A stretch of DNA of 64,000 nucleotides from Mariniflexile fucanivorans (GTDB taxonomy: Bacteria > Bacteroidota > Bacteroidia > Flavobacteriales > Flavobacteriaceae), in NCBI RefSeq assembly GCF_004341235.1, contig NZ_SLUP01000005.1, forward strand, positions 337,849-401,848. Reading direction: 5' to 3'. Under the pieces are notes generated by a model, which ran no database searches, was not told the origin of the DNA, and saw only the letters and a list, made by a program, of their open reading frames with translations. Made by a program: the position numbers and the translations under genes. Positions 1 through 9,817 of this stretch are shown here, piece by piece; position 1 is the stretch's first letter, and every line of letters begins with the position of its first letter.

Positions 1-2
1 CA

Positions 3-404
3 GTACCTGCGTTTGCAACATCTCCCATTGATGACGACACGTTTAAACACGTGTTTGGCCGTACTATTTTAGCTGTAGGCGCTAGTATGACGGCCTATTT
101 ATTTGCCCAATTTATAGATATTCAAATTTATCATTTCTGGAAACGCCTTACTAAAGGCAAACATTTATGGTTGCGTAATAATTTCTCAACCTTTTTGTCG
201 CAGTTTGTAGATACATTTTCCGTCGTGCTATTATTGTGCGTCTTTGAAGTATTGCCTTGGAGCATGTTTAAAGGCTTATTAATTAGCGGTTTCCTTTTTA
301 AAGTACTTATCGCTATTTGCGATACACCTTTTATGTATTTAGGCGTTTATTTGTTTAGAAAGCGCTTTAAACTTAAACACAACGAAGAAATTCAACTTAT
401 TTAA
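3..404 (+). CDS. Queuosine precursor transporter (VUT/YhhQ family), 3' part only
   Basis: The reading frame is open from the left edge of the window, so the start and the first part of the gene lie outside; 133 codons are visible. The visible part contains hydrophobic segments separated by the polar stretch IDIQIYHFWKRLTKGKHLWLR, followed by FVDTFSVVLLL and IAICDTPFMYLGVYLF. This pattern is typical of the C-terminal half of the YhhQ/VUT family (DUF165), integral inner-membrane proteins that import queuine or the precursors preQ0/preQ1 for tRNA modification. A QueD homologue lies at 38.6 kb, so queuosine metabolism is plausible in this organism. An internal GTG at 51 is not a likely start because the frame continues upstream with family-like sequence. 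Confidence 0.8.
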   Translation, partial: VPAFATSPIDDDTFKHVFGRTILAVGASMTAYLFAQFIDIQIYHFWKRLTKGKHLWLRNNFSTFLSQFVDTFSVVLLLCVFEVLPWSMFKGLLISGFLFKVLIAICDTPFMYLGVYLFRKRFKLKHNEEIQLI

Positions 405-451
405 AAACTATAAAACTTTATTAAATTTTAACAATTAACCATCATTTTGGT

Positions 452-459
452 TATTTTTG
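452..459 (+). promoter_or_regulatory. Putative -7 box (TATTTTTG) of the AsmA-like gene
   Basis: The octamer matches the Bacteroidetes -7 consensus TANNTTTG and lies 25 nt before the ATG at 485. No clear TTG -33 element is present. The position favours the ATG at 485 over the upstream TTG at 461, which would overlap the expected transcription start. Confidence 0.4.
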
Positions 460-484
460 TTTGAATATATTAGAACCCAAATCT

Positions 485-3184
485 ATGAAAAAAGCGCTTA
501 AAATCACTGGAATATCACTACTTGTCATTATTGTACTTTTAGTTGCAGCCCCTTTTATCTTTCAATCGCAAATAAAAGACATGGTTAAACGAACCATGAA
601 CGAAAACCTAAATGCTCAAGTCGACTTTACCGATGTAGACTTAAGTTTTATAAAAAGTTTCCCAAAAGCCAATGTAAGCATAAACGATTTGGCTATTACT
701 AATTTTGAACCTTTTAAAGGAGACACCTTGGTTAGTGCTAAAAGCATTGCTCTTACCATGTCTATTAAAGAACTTTTTAAAAGTGCAGACGAGGCTATTA
801 TAGTAAATTCCATTTATGCAGATGGTATTCTTCTTAATTTAATAACCGATGCTACAGGTGCTGCCAATTACGATATCACCAAAGAAAAAGAAAATGCTTC
901 AACAGAATCGAGCAGTTTTGCTTTTGATATTCAGGATTATCAAATAAAAAATAGTACCATAAATTATATAAGTATTAGTGAAGACTCAAAAATGGTTTTA
1001 AGTATTTCTGAATTTAACCATGAAGGAAAAGGCACGTTTTCAGCAGAAAAATCGGAATTGGACACAAAAAGTGATGCTAAAGTAAGTTTCACTATGGACG
1101 GTTCTAACTATTTAAATAACAACCCTATAAAACTGGATGCTTTAATTGGACTGGATTTAGAAAACAGTAAATACACATTTAAAGACAATAAAGGATTTAT
1201 TAATCAATTGCCCATAGAGTTTCACGGATTTGTACAATTGCTAGAAGCAGGACAAGATGTTGATATCACCTTTGAAAACCCTGAATCGTCATTCAAAAAC
1301 TTTTTAGCCCTTATCCCAGAGACCTATTCTAAAAATATAGAAAACGTTGAAACTACAGGTGATTTTAAAGTAAAAGGGATTATAAAAGGTATGGTTACCG
1401 ATGAAACCATCCCAACGTTGGATATTAGCATTAAATCGAACAATGCTTCATTCAAATATCCAGACTTACCAAAAAGCGTTTCGAATATAGTGATTGACAC
1501 GGAAATTAAAAATACTACAGGTAAAACTGAGGATACTTATGTCGCCATAAATACCTTGAATTTTAAGATTGACCAAGATGTTTTCAAATCTTCTGCAACC
1601 ATAAAAAACATAACTGGCAATATGCTTGTCAATGCCGATATTGATGGTGTTCTCAATTTAGCAAATATTTCAAAAGTATATCCTGTTGATTTAGAAACAC
1701 AGCTTACAGGTATTTTAAAAGCTAAAGTAAATACGGCCTTTGATATGGAAGCCATCGAAAAAAATGCTTATGACCGTGTTAAAGCCAGTGGAAATATGAA
1801 TTTAAGTAATTTTAAATATGCTTCGGATGCTTTTAACAGTCCGTTACTAATTTCGGATGCTGCTGTTACATTCAACACTGCAACTGTAGCATTAAACTCA
1901 TTTAAGGCTCAAACGGGCAAAACCGATTTAAATGCTACTGGAACCATTGAAAACTTGCTTGGATTTATGTTTAGCAACAAAACCTTGAAAGGTAATTTCA
2001 ATTTAAATTCCAACACCTTTGCTGTTAACGACTTTATGAGTGATGACGTTCCTGCTTCAACAGAAAACAAAACGGAAACTACTAAAAGTTCTACAGCAAC
2101 TAAAGAATCATTAAAAATTCCTGCGTTTTTAGATTGTACCATAAACGCCCAAGCTAACACGGTGCTTTATGACAATTTACAACTTAAAAACACTAAAGGC
2201 ACTTTAATTATTAAGGATGAAGAAGTAAAACTGCAAAACTTAACCACCAATTTATTTGATGGTCAAGTAGCTGTTTCTGGCCTAGTTTCAACAAAAACCG
2301 ATACACCAACTTTTAACATGGATTTAGGCATTAATAGTGTTGATATTGCCAAATCGTTTGAAGGCATGGAGCTTTTTCAAAAGCTAGCGCCATTAGCTAA
2401 AATTATACAAGGGAAATTAAATACAACTCTTAACTTAAATGGCAAGCTAACTGATGATATGACCCCTAATTTAAACAGTCTATCCGGAAGTGCTTTAGCT
2501 GAAATTTTATCTTCAACGGTAAACCCATCAAATGCCGAAGTCTTAAATAAATTAGGAAACTCTTTAAATTTTGTCGATTTCAAAAAAATAAATTTAAACG
2601 ACTTAAAAACACAATTTGCCTTTAATGATGGCAAAGTAAGCGTGAAACCATTCAATATTAAATATCAAGACATCGATATTCAAATTGCTGGGTCTCACAG
2701 TTTCGATCAAACCATGGCGTATAATGCCGTATTTAATGTGCCTGCTAAATATTTAGGTACCGAGGTTACCAATCTTATTGCAAAAATTGATGATGCTTCT
2801 GCGAAAAATATCACTATTCCTATTACAGCAACTATTGGAGGCAACTATACAAGCCCAACCGTAAAAACCGATTTAACAAGTGGTATTACCAACTTAACCA
2901 AACAATTGGTGGAAATTCAAAAGCAAAAACTACTTAACCAAGGTAAAGACAAAGTAAGTGGTATGCTTGGTGATTTAATTTCGGGCAATAAAGCTAAAAA
3001 GGATTCGACTTCTACAGCACAAAGCAACTCGGTTAAAGATGTACTTGGAGGTATTGTGAGTGGCACTAAAACAAAAACCACAACCGATTCTACAAAAACA
3101 ACGACACCAACAACTAAAGATGCTGTTAAAAATGTTTTAGGCGGATTATTAAACAAGAAAAAGCAAAAAGACACTGTAAAATAG
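485..3184 (+). CDS. AsmA family protein (inner-membrane anchored, periplasmic)
   Basis: This 899-residue protein begins MKKALKITGISLLVIIVLLV, a single N-terminal membrane anchor, followed by a long periplasmic beta-rich region with repeated short strands (FTDVDLSFIKSFPKANVSIND, then AsmA-like 'LNL.G.L' blocks near residues 600-720). AsmA and its relatives (TamB, YhdP) are bridge-like proteins linked to phospholipid or outer-membrane protein traffic between the membranes. The C-terminal ~110 residues are Lys/Thr rich and contain two diverged copies of a VLGG(I/L) motif, which looks like low-complexity expansion. I start at ATG 485 rather than TTG 461 because the anchor begins there and a -7 box precedes it. 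The protein partner or lipid substrate cannot be told from the sequence. Confidence 0.8.
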   Translation: MKKALKITGISLLVIIVLLVAAPFIFQSQIKDMVKRTMNENLNAQVDFTDVDLSFIKSFPKANVSINDLAITNFEPFKGDTLVSAKSIALTMSIKELFKSADEAIIVNSIYADGILLNLITDATGAANYDITKEKENASTESSSFAFDIQDYQIKNSTINYISISEDSKMVLSISEFNHEGKGTFSAEKSELDTKSDAKVSFTMDGSNYLNNNPIKLDALIGLDLENSKYTFKDNKGFINQLPIEFHGFVQLLEAGQDVDITFENPESSFKNFLALIPETYSKNIENVETTGDFKVKGIIKGMVTDETIPTLDISIKSNNASFKYPDLPKSVSNIVIDTEIKNTTGKTEDTYVAINTLNFKIDQDVFKSSATIKNITGNMLVNADIDGVLNLANISKVYPVDLETQLTGILKAKVNTAFDMEAIEKNAYDRVKASGNMNLSNFKYASDAFNSPLLISDAAVTFNTATVALNSFKAQTGKTDLNATGTIENLLGFMFSNKTLKGNFNLNSNTFAVNDFMSDDVPASTENKTETTKSSTATKESLKIPAFLDCTINAQANTVLYDNLQLKNTKGTLIIKDEEVKLQNLTTNLFDGQVAVSGLVSTKTDTPTFNMDLGINSVDIAKSFEGMELFQKLAPLAKIIQGKLNTTLNLNGKLTDDMTPNLNSLSGSALAEILSSTVNPSNAEVLNKLGNSLNFVDFKKINLNDLKTQFAFNDGKVSVKPFNIKYQDIDIQIAGSHSFDQTMAYNAVFNVPAKYLGTEVTNLIAKIDDASAKNITIPITATIGGNYTSPTVKTDLTSGITNLTKQLVEIQKQKLLNQGKDKVSGMLGDLISGNKAKKDSTSTAQSNSVKDVLGGIVSGTKTKTTTDSTKTTTPTTKDAVKNVLGGLLNKKKQKDTVK

Positions 3185-3295
3185 CATTTTTTATGTTTTT
3201 TCATGCTTTTTAGCAAGAAAAAACCGTAATTATTAGGTTTTCTCAATAAAAAAGTTAGATTGTACATAGTATAATCTATAACTTAAAAACAATAT

Positions 3296-4159
3296 ATGAG
3301 GCAATTAAAAATTACGAAACAAGTTACCAACAGAGAATCTAAATCACTTGACAAATACCTTCAAGACATTAGCAAAATATCATTAATAACCGCCGATGAA
3401 GAGGTAGAATTAGCACAACGCATCAAACAAGGAGATCAAGAAGCTTTAGATAAACTCACCACCGCTAACTTACGTTTTGTGGTTTCAGTCTCTAAACAAT
3501 ATCAAAACCAAGGTTTAACGTTACCAGATTTAATAAATGAAGGTAATGCTGGATTGGTAAAAGCGGCCAAACGTTTTGATGAAACCAGAGGTTTTAAATT
3601 CATTTCGTATGCAGTTTGGTGGATTCGTCAAGCAATTCTTCAAGCTTTAGCCGAACAATCTCGAATAGTTAGGTTACCTTTGAACAAAATTGGGTCTATT
3701 AACAAAATAAATAAAGCCTATTCGTTTTTAGAACAAACCCATGAGCGACCGCCAAGTGCACAAGAAATCGCAAATTCATTGGATCTTTCTCTAAGTGACG
3801 TAAAGCAATCCATGAAAATTTCTGGCAGGCATGTTTCTATGGATGCGCCTTTAAAAGAAGGTGAAACTTCAACATTATATGATGTTGTAAACGCCAATGA
3901 ATCGCCCAGACCAGATAAAGGCTTAATGAAGGCTTCTTTAAATGTGGAAATCAATCGTGCATTAAACACACTTTCTGAAAAAGAAGCGGAAGTTATTAAA
4001 AATTATTACGGCATAAGCAACAGCCAACCCATGAGCCTTGAAGAAATAGGCGAAGCTTTCGGCTTAACACGTGAACGTGTAAGACAAATAAAAGAAAAAG
4101 GCATACGCCGATTAAGACATACATCAAAAAGTAAAGTATTAAAAACGTATTTAGGATAA
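3296..4159 (+). CDS. rpoD: RNA polymerase primary sigma factor RpoD/SigA
   Basis: The 287-residue length is normal for the compact Bacteroidetes primary sigma factor, which lacks the long region 1.1 and non-conserved region of E. coli RpoD. Region 1.2 is at about residues 15-50 ([20 protein letters not shown]). Region 2 follows, with the core-binding and -10 recognition helix ([20 protein letters not shown], about 100-120). Region 3 is around 150-190. Region 4 ends with the -35 helix-turn-helix ([20 protein letters not shown], about 240-260). In this phylum it recognises TTG/TANNTTTG promoters, and several such boxes occur in the window. The gene is followed by rpsU after 36 nt and the two may be co-transcribed. 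Confidence 0.97.
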   Translation: MRQLKITKQVTNRESKSLDKYLQDISKISLITADEEVELAQRIKQGDQEALDKLTTANLRFVVSVSKQYQNQGLTLPDLINEGNAGLVKAAKRFDETRGFKFISYAVWWIRQAILQALAEQSRIVRLPLNKIGSINKINKAYSFLEQTHERPPSAQEIANSLDLSLSDVKQSMKISGRHVSMDAPLKEGETSTLYDVVNANESPRPDKGLMKASLNVEINRALNTLSEKEAEVIKNYYGISNSQPMSLEEIGEAFGLTRERVRQIKEKGIRRLRHTSKSKVLKTYLG

Positions 4160-4195
4160 GCCTAAATATTCAAATCAATAAATCAAAAATTATAC

Positions 4196-4390
4196 ATGTT
4201 AAAAATTATTATTAAAGAAGGCGAAAATATAGAACGCGCCTTAAAACGCTATAAAAGAAAACACCGTAATATTAAAGTGATGCAAAATTTAAGAGAGGCT
4301 CAATTTTTTACAAAACCATCTGTTAAAAGAAGACGTGAAGTACAAAAAGCATCTTATATTCAAAATTTAAGAGATCAAGAAGATATTTAG
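4196..4390 (+). CDS. rpsU: 30S ribosomal protein S21
   Basis: This 64-residue very basic protein begins MLKIIIKEGENIERALKRYK, with the S21 signature of a short beta strand, a GEN/E-ALKR helix and an Arg-rich C-terminal half (KPSVKRRREVQKASYIQNLR). S21 sits on the platform of the small subunit and helps base-pairing of the mRNA leader with the anti-SD region. In Bacteroidetes this region is often occluded, in line with the absence of Shine-Dalgarno sequences upstream of genes here. It lies just after rpoD, an arrangement also known in other phyla, and just before an 8-bp tandem repeat and a strong terminator. Confidence 0.96.
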   Translation: MLKIIIKEGENIERALKRYKRKHRNIKVMQNLREAQFFTKPSVKRRREVQKASYIQNLRDQEDI

Positions 4391-4392
4391 AC

Positions 4393-4464
4393 ATTAGATG
4401 TTTAGATGTTTAGATGTTTAGATGTTTAGATGTTTAGATGTTTAGATGTTTAGATGTTTAGATG
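4393..4464 (+). repeat. 8-bp tandem repeat, eight perfect TTTAGATG units plus one imperfect
   Basis: Eight exact copies of TTTAGATG run from 4401 to 4464, preceded by a ninth imperfect unit (ATTAGATG). The array starts two bases after the rpsU stop codon and ends 9 nt before its terminator stem, so it lies in the transcribed 3' untranslated region. Such arrays change length by slippage. It lies outside any reading frame, so classic coding phase variation is not expected. Confidence 0.95.
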
Positions 4465-4473
4465 AAAATAGAT

Positions 4474-4514
4474 AAATCCCATTTGCATTAAATTTGTAAA
4501 TGGGATTTTTTTTT
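4474..4514 (+). terminator. Rho-independent terminator after rpsU
   Basis: Perfect 11-bp arms, AAATCCCATTT at 4474-4484 and AAATGGGATTT at 4498-4508, are separated by a 13-nt loop and run into nine T residues (4506-4514). This ends the rpoD-rpsU unit. Confidence 0.85.
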
Positions 4515-4546
4515 ATTAATTTAGTTTATCAATAACACTTGAAATT

Positions 4547-4687
4547 ATGACCATAATAACCAACAAATTAAGCAGATACCTCAAAGACAATTTATTGAGT
4601 TTTGTAATAACTCTACTTGCCATTGGGTTTGTTTTATTTGTATTAGGCTTCAATTTAGGCCGCTATATTTTTCATATATCTGCCTAA
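4547..4687 (+). CDS. Small single-pass membrane protein (46 aa), unknown function
   Basis: A 46-codon frame starts ATG ACC ATA and ends TAA at 4685-4687. It encodes a basic, amphipathic N-terminus (NKLSRYLKDN) followed by one strong membrane segment (LLSFVITLLAIGFVLFVLGF) and a short tail NLGRYIFHISA. It begins about 30 nt after the rpsU terminator and runs convergent to the DUF2797 gene. The shape (basic face then one helix) suggests an inner-membrane microprotein; no family is recognised. It could also be a chance frame in AT-rich DNA, so confidence is modest. Confidence 0.45.
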   Translation: MTIITNKLSRYLKDNLLSFVITLLAIGFVLFVLGFNLGRYIFHISA

Positions 4688-4735
4688 CTAAAAAAGCTCC
4701 TATATAAGTTTAACATTAGGAATATTTTTTCTAAT

Positions 4736-5530
4736 TTATAAAATACTAAGAGAAACTACCAAACCTTCGTTGCTACGAACATTAAAAACCGTATCATCTT
4801 CAAAAATAAGATACTGTCCTTTTATACCTGTAAGTTTTCCAGTGTAACTTTGGGATTTAATGATGTTTAAGCTATTTGGCTTTACTGGGTATTTTTCAAC
4901 AGGAAACTCAATATTAGTTTCGGTATTGGTTTCAATAAAATAATCTTTAGCTTCATCTGGAATGTATTGTTTCAAGCGTTCGCGCCATTCTACTAAATTT
5001 TCATCTACAATATCATTTTTAAGCATGGTTCTCCAATTGGTTTTATCGCCTACATGGTCTTTTAAAGCCACCTCGGTAATACCTGCCAAATAACGGTTTG
5101 GCACTTCAACAATTTCAATAGCTTCGTGCGCCCCTTGGTCTATCCAACGGGTTGGCACCTGGCTTTTTCTGGTAACACCCACTTTTACATTACTAGAGTT
5201 GGCTAAATATACAATATGTGGTTGTAGCTGTACTTTTTTTTCATATTCTAAATCACGATCTTCTTTATTTAGATGTGCCGTACTTAATTCTGGGCGCATA
5301 ATCCAATCGGCCGCTTGCGGGATTTCAAAAAAACAGCTCTTACAAAAGCCTTGTCTGTAAATAGGTTTATCCATTCCACAGCTTAAACATTGGTATTTAA
5401 CAAACTGAATAGTAATGGTTTTACCCAATAACTGGTTCATATTTAAAAAGTCGTTTTCAAACACCAAATAGTAGGCGATAGGGCTTGAAAATTCTGTTTC
5501 CATTTTTGTTAAAACACCTTGGTAAGTCAT
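4736..5530 (-). CDS. DUF2797 domain protein (zinc-ribbon protein)
   Basis: The 264-residue protein matches the DUF2797 family along its whole length. Two Cys pairs, CLSCG and CKSC, about residues 48-69, probably bind zinc. They are followed by a conserved block (HIVYLANSSNVKVGVTRKSQ and PTRWIDQGA) that resembles a GIY-YIG-like core, and by a C-terminal beta-rich domain ending in GLVVSLSIL. No biochemical role is established for the family as far as I know; the zinc ribbon and GIY-YIG-like part would fit nucleic-acid binding, but that is inference. It is divergent from the GH3 gene with only 42 nt between the starts, so the two share a promoter region. Confidence 0.8.
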   Translation of the reverse strand: MTYQGVLTKMETEFSSPIAYYLVFENDFLNMNQLLGKTITIQFVKYQCLSCGMDKPIYRQGFCKSCFFEIPQAADWIMRPELSTAHLNKEDRDLEYEKKVQLQPHIVYLANSSNVKVGVTRKSQVPTRWIDQGAHEAIEIVEVPNRYLAGITEVALKDHVGDKTNWRTMLKNDIVDENLVEWRERLKQYIPDEAKDYFIETNTETNIEFPVEKYPVKPNSLNIIKSQSYTGKLTGIKGQYLIFEDDTVFNVRSNEGLVVSLSIL

Positions 5531-5572
5531 AAAAAAAAGTATTATTTTTAAGAACTTAAAGATAAAACAAAT

Positions 5573-7087
5573 ATGCCAATCCCTATAGTAAATTCCATTG
5601 CTTCTTGGTTCTTAAAAAAGCGTTTTCACCAAATTGAATTGTTTTTAAAATACCCCAACGAAGTACAAAACGAATTACTACTAGAGCTTTTAGATATTGC
5701 GAAAGACACAAAAATTGGTAAAGAATACGATTTTGCTTCCATTAAAAATTATAGAACCTTTGCAGAGCGTATTCCTATAAAGAACTACGACGGTTGGCAA
5801 GATGTTATAGAACGTTCCATGAAAGGAGAAACCAATTTATTTTGGCCCACGCCTATAAAATGGTTTGCAAAATCCAGTGGTACAACACGTGCTAAAAGTA
5901 AATTTATTCCCGTTAGTGAAGAATCGCTTGAAGATTGCCATTATGCTGCGGGTAAAGATTTATTGTGCATGTACTTAAACAATAATGAAGATTCACAATT
6001 ATTTACAGGTAAATCTTTACGCTTAGGCGGAAGTAAAGAATTATACCGAGAAAACGGGACTGTATTTGGTGATTTATCTGCCATTTTAATTGACAACATG
6101 CCATTTTGGGCCGAATTTAGCAGCACCCCTAGCAACAAAGTTTCTTTAATGAGTAACTGGGAACACAAAATGCAAGCTATTGTAAACGAAACCATGAATG
6201 AAAACGTAACAAGTCTTGCTGGTGTACCTTCTTGGATGCTTGTACTGCTTAATAACGTTTTAGAAACTACTGGAAAACAAAACCTGCACGATGTTTGGCC
6301 TAATTTGGAAGTCTACTTTCATGGAGGCGTAAGTTTCACGCCTTATAAAGACCAGTATAAAAAAATACTACCAAAAAAGGATTTCAAGTATTATGAAATT
6401 TATAATGCTTCGGAAGGATTTTTTGCTATTCAAGATCAAAATAATTCTAACGAACTACTTTTAATGCTAGATTACGGTATTTTTTACGAATTTATTCCCA
6501 TGGATATTTATGCTACCGAAGCCGAAAAAGCCATTCCGCTTAGCGAAGTAAAACTTAACCAAAATTATGCTGTTATCATTACCACCAATGCGGGTTTATG
6601 GCGCTACAAAATTGGTGATACCGTTAAATTTACATGTTTAAATCCCTATAGAATTAAAGTTTCTGGCAGAACTAAACATTTTATAAATGTATTTGGTGAA
6701 GAACTTATTATAGAAAATGCCGAAGATGCTCTTAGAAAAGCGTGTAAAAAAACAAAAGCTGAAATTGTTGATTATACGGCGGCCCCTATTTTTATGGAAG
6801 GTAAAGAAAAGGGTGGACACGAATGGATTATTGAATTTAAAACACCCCCTAAAGACATTCATTATTTTAATGAATTGTTTGACAATGCATTGAAAGCATT
6901 AAATTCCGATTATGAAGCAAAACGATATAATAACATCACCCTTAACAAACCTAAAATACATATTGCCCGCAAAAATTTGTTTTACGATTGGTTAAAACAA
7001 AACAATAAATTAGGAGGGCAACACAAAGTACCTAGACTTTCGAACACACGTTTGTATTTAGATGATTTGATAAGGTTGAATTTTTAG
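5573..7087 (+). CDS. GH3 family acyl-adenylate/amido-synthetase-like protein
   Basis: The 504-residue protein is a full-length member of the GH3 family, best known from plant auxin-amido synthetases and common in Bacteroidetes with no assigned substrate. The ATP-binding P-loop-like motif is seen as FAKSSGTTRAKSKFIPVS (about residue 103-120), with further ANL-superfamily features: YNASEGFF (the YxxxEG motif near 280) and the WRYKIGDTVKF and VSGRTKHFINVFGEE motifs (about 345-385) that contact ATP and ribose. It probably activates a carboxylic acid as an acyl-adenylate and joins it to an amine. Neighbours do not reveal the substrate. It runs convergent with the broken TonB receptor gene. Confidence 0.9.
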   Translation: MPIPIVNSIASWFLKKRFHQIELFLKYPNEVQNELLLELLDIAKDTKIGKEYDFASIKNYRTFAERIPIKNYDGWQDVIERSMKGETNLFWPTPIKWFAKSSGTTRAKSKFIPVSEESLEDCHYAAGKDLLCMYLNNNEDSQLFTGKSLRLGGSKELYRENGTVFGDLSAILIDNMPFWAEFSSTPSNKVSLMSNWEHKMQAIVNETMNENVTSLAGVPSWMLVLLNNVLETTGKQNLHDVWPNLEVYFHGGVSFTPYKDQYKKILPKKDFKYYEIYNASEGFFAIQDQNNSNELLLMLDYGIFYEFIPMDIYATEAEKAIPLSEVKLNQNYAVIITTNAGLWRYKIGDTVKFTCLNPYRIKVSGRTKHFINVFGEELIIENAEDALRKACKKTKAEIVDYTAAPIFMEGKEKGGHEWIIEFKTPPKDIHYFNELFDNALKALNSDYEAKRYNNITLNKPKIHIARKNLFYDWLKQNNKLGGQHKVPRLSNTRLYLDDLIRLNF

Positions 7088-7099
7088 TTTTAGGATTAA

Positions 7100-9486
7100 T
7101 CAATTTTGCTTATCTAGTTTATAAGCTATTTTTAAGGCTACAGATGGCTTGTAACTATAACTTTGAGCTGTACTGAAATTAACCCCATTTTTTTTACTAT
7201 CTATTTTATTGGTATCAAATATATTATTTCCAGACAATGTGAATGAACAGGATTCTTTCCAAAAGGATTTTTTTAATGATATGGATGCATTTAAAGCACT
7301 TTCTGTATAACTTTGGGCTGAAACCGATGGCCATTATAATCCATATTAAGTCTTAATGAATAGTCCCCAAGAAAATTAAATGTATTATTCCATTTAAAAT
7401 TATGGTTAAATTGATTTTTTGAATAGTCATCATCCATAAAGTTAACATGTATTTTATACATAAAAAGCGAAATACTAACATTCGTTTCCCACCAAACATT
7501 ACATTTAAAGTTTCCCATAAATTCCGATCCTGTACTATAAGAATCCCCTACATTTTCTGGTGTATTAATTAATTTACCTTCTTCGTCGGCATAATTAAAA
7601 TATTCAATAACATCGATAGTTTTCCTATGAAAAACTTGAATGCTTAAAAAACTCTTATCGTTCCAAGTATTTTTAAATCCCATTTCATAAGCATTAATAT
7701 ATGATGGTTTTATGTCTGCGTTACCCGTATAATAGGTTGTAATATCCGCATACTCCACTACTGGTACTAGAGCGTAATAGGACGCCCTGTTAATTCTACG
7801 TGTATAATTTGCGACCCATTGTGTATTATCATTCAAATTATACAATAGATGTAAACTGGGGAAAAATTTAGAAAAATTATGTTGTGCAGGCACAAATATG
7901 TTCTCTCCATCAATAGAAACATATTGATAATTAGATTTTGTATCGGTATGTTCCATTCTTAAACCAAATTGATATTCAAACTTTTTCCAGCTACTTTTTA
8001 TATTTAAAAATCCAGAATAAACATTTTGCATAAAATCGATACGCTGTTCATTTCGTTGGTTAGAAAACGGTATTAAGTTATCATCAGCATCAAACGTACC
8101 ACTTGTTGATCCTATTTCAGGAATATCATCTAAATCCATTTCGATTCCTGCATCCAAAGTCGTTTCATCTGTAATAGGGTAATTATACTCTAATTTAGCA
8201 TTTAAAACAAATTCATTTTTTTCATAATTGTAATAGCCAAGCCTTTCAGTTTCTGAAACAAATTGTTTTTCATCTAATTGTCTTTCAGTGTAAGGACTGA
8301 GATAACTAGACACGTCTGCATAAGCACTAAGTTTATGTGTTTTATCCTTATTAAAATAATGTGAAAAATTTAGATTTCCGCCTATGTAATGATATTTAGT
8401 AATGCGATTTGATTTAAGAAGATAGGATTCTATTTCTTGTAAACCAGTATCTATAATGCTGTTTTTTTGAGCAATAACAGCTCCTAAATCATCATTAAAT
8501 TGATTCGTTTTGATAGGATTAAGTGTAAATGTTAAATCTAAATAATCTTTATCGGTAAGGTCATAATTAAATCCAGCCTCGATATATAGATTTTTTTGCC
8601 CATTTTTTTCACTTTGGTTAATGTTCGTGCTGTAAGACAATAAACCGTGAATAACTGTTTGTTCTTTAACCACATCTAATTGGGACCAAACGCTTTCTCC
8701 ACCGGTCGCATTAAAATACCAGCCCCATTTTTCAGATTTTTTATCTAATGACAAATAACCATTGGCGTCTCCTAAAGTAGAAACCTTACTATTTGCATTT
8801 ATAGCATAGCCTTGCAGTCTGTTCTTCTTCAATAAAACCTGTATAATACCCGCAGTACCTTCTGAACCATATACTACCGAAGGATTAGTAATAATTTCAA
8901 TTTTATCAATTAAATCTGCAGATATTTGTCTTAGTTTATCAGTACCATTTTGTACGGGATGCCCATTAATGTACACCTTAAAAATACCATCGCCGCGATA
9001 TTTTAAATTATCGTTTACATCTACTTGTAATGAAGGAATGTTAGTTAACAAATCCATAGCGACGCTTGCAGAAGGAAAGCTAGAAGCATTTATAACCTGC
9101 CTATCTACTTTATATTGAATTGAAGGCTTTGATGTTTTTACCAAAACTTCTGATAATTTTTCTGATTTTTCTTTTAACAAAATAGTTTCGAGTTCTAAAG
9201 TAGGTGTATTCACCATAATTTCTTTCTTATGGTTAGCATATCCCATAAAACTAACAACCAATTGGTAGGATCCATAAGGAATTTTTGAGATTTTAAAACT
9301 TCCCGCCGCATTTGTTATAACGCCATACACGCTATCTTTAGGTGTAATATTGCTTATTGTCACTTCGGCATACGGTAAGCCATTATGGGTTGTTTCATCT
9401 ACTATTTTACCTTGTATCATAGCTTTTTGTGCATAGCACCAAGGCATTGAGAACAGAAAAAAAACACAAACGACAATTCTTATCAC
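7100..9486 (-). pseudogene. TonB-dependent receptor (outer membrane beta-barrel family) with a C-terminal frameshift
   Basis: The main frame (7291-9486, 731 residues) starts at GTG 9486 with a signal peptide ending CYAQ. It has a CarboxypepD-regulatory-like domain (AMIQGKIVDETTHNGLPYAE), a plug domain (VAMDLLTNIPSLQVD, YINGHPVQNGT) and a beta-barrel of the PF14905 type. The frame breaks at about 7324-7326. After YNGHR it runs into FQPKVIQKVL and a stop, whereas a second frame continues with VSAQSYTESALNASIS and about 60 further residues (SFTLSGNNIFDTNKID, YKPSVALKIAYKLDKQN), ending at a TGA at 7100-7102. That extension restores the normal final barrel strands of this family, where Y-N-G-P-x-x-S-A-Q is common. 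A one-base deletion explains it. It is either a recent inactivation or a sequencing error; the rest of the gene looks intact. Confidence 0.85.
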
Positions 9487-9512
9487 GTTACGTATTGTAA
9501 GTAGTTTACATG

Positions 9513-9520
9513 CAAAAATA
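9513..9520 (-). promoter_or_regulatory. Putative -7 box (TATTTTTG) for the TonB receptor
   Basis: On the minus strand TATTTTTG matches TANNTTTG and lies 26 nt before the GTG start at 9486. The only ATG upstream is followed at once by a stop, so this box supports the GTG start. No convincing -33 TTG was found. Confidence 0.35.
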
Positions 9521-9767
9521 ATGTATTATATTACATTTTTATAAGATTTATAGAAATAAAAAACACCTATTCTATAATTAGGAAAATGAAGTAACGACAA
9601 AACACATTGCCTAAAAGTTATTAAACGAGTATTTCGTCCTATCATCTAAAAGCAGCTATAAGAACATTGTGAAGAACTAAAATAAATATACTTTTAAGAA
9701 AGTTTTTAAAAACACCATGAATAATCCTCGTAATGTCCTTTATTAATAATTAATTTCCATAAAAAAC

Positions 9768-9795
9768 AAAAACCACGCTTATCAGCGTGGTTTTT
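9768..9795 (-). terminator. Terminator after clpX (works in both directions by sequence)
   Basis: Arms AAAAACCACGCT (9768-9779) and AGCGTGGTTTTT (9784-9795) form a perfect 12-bp stem with a TATC loop. T-rich flanks exist on both strands. The remaining ~280 nt up to the TonB receptor start hold no gene that I can support. Confidence 0.8.
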
Positions 9796-9817
9796 TTATA
9801 AATGTTTTTTTTGAATT

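Noticed and set aside
2917..3267. Minus-strand frames inside the AsmA gene
   Set aside because: They are antisense shadows of a clearly coding gene with no family similarity.
4393..4464. CRISPR-like repeat
   Set aside because: The units are 8 bp and contiguous with no spacers, and no cas genes are near.
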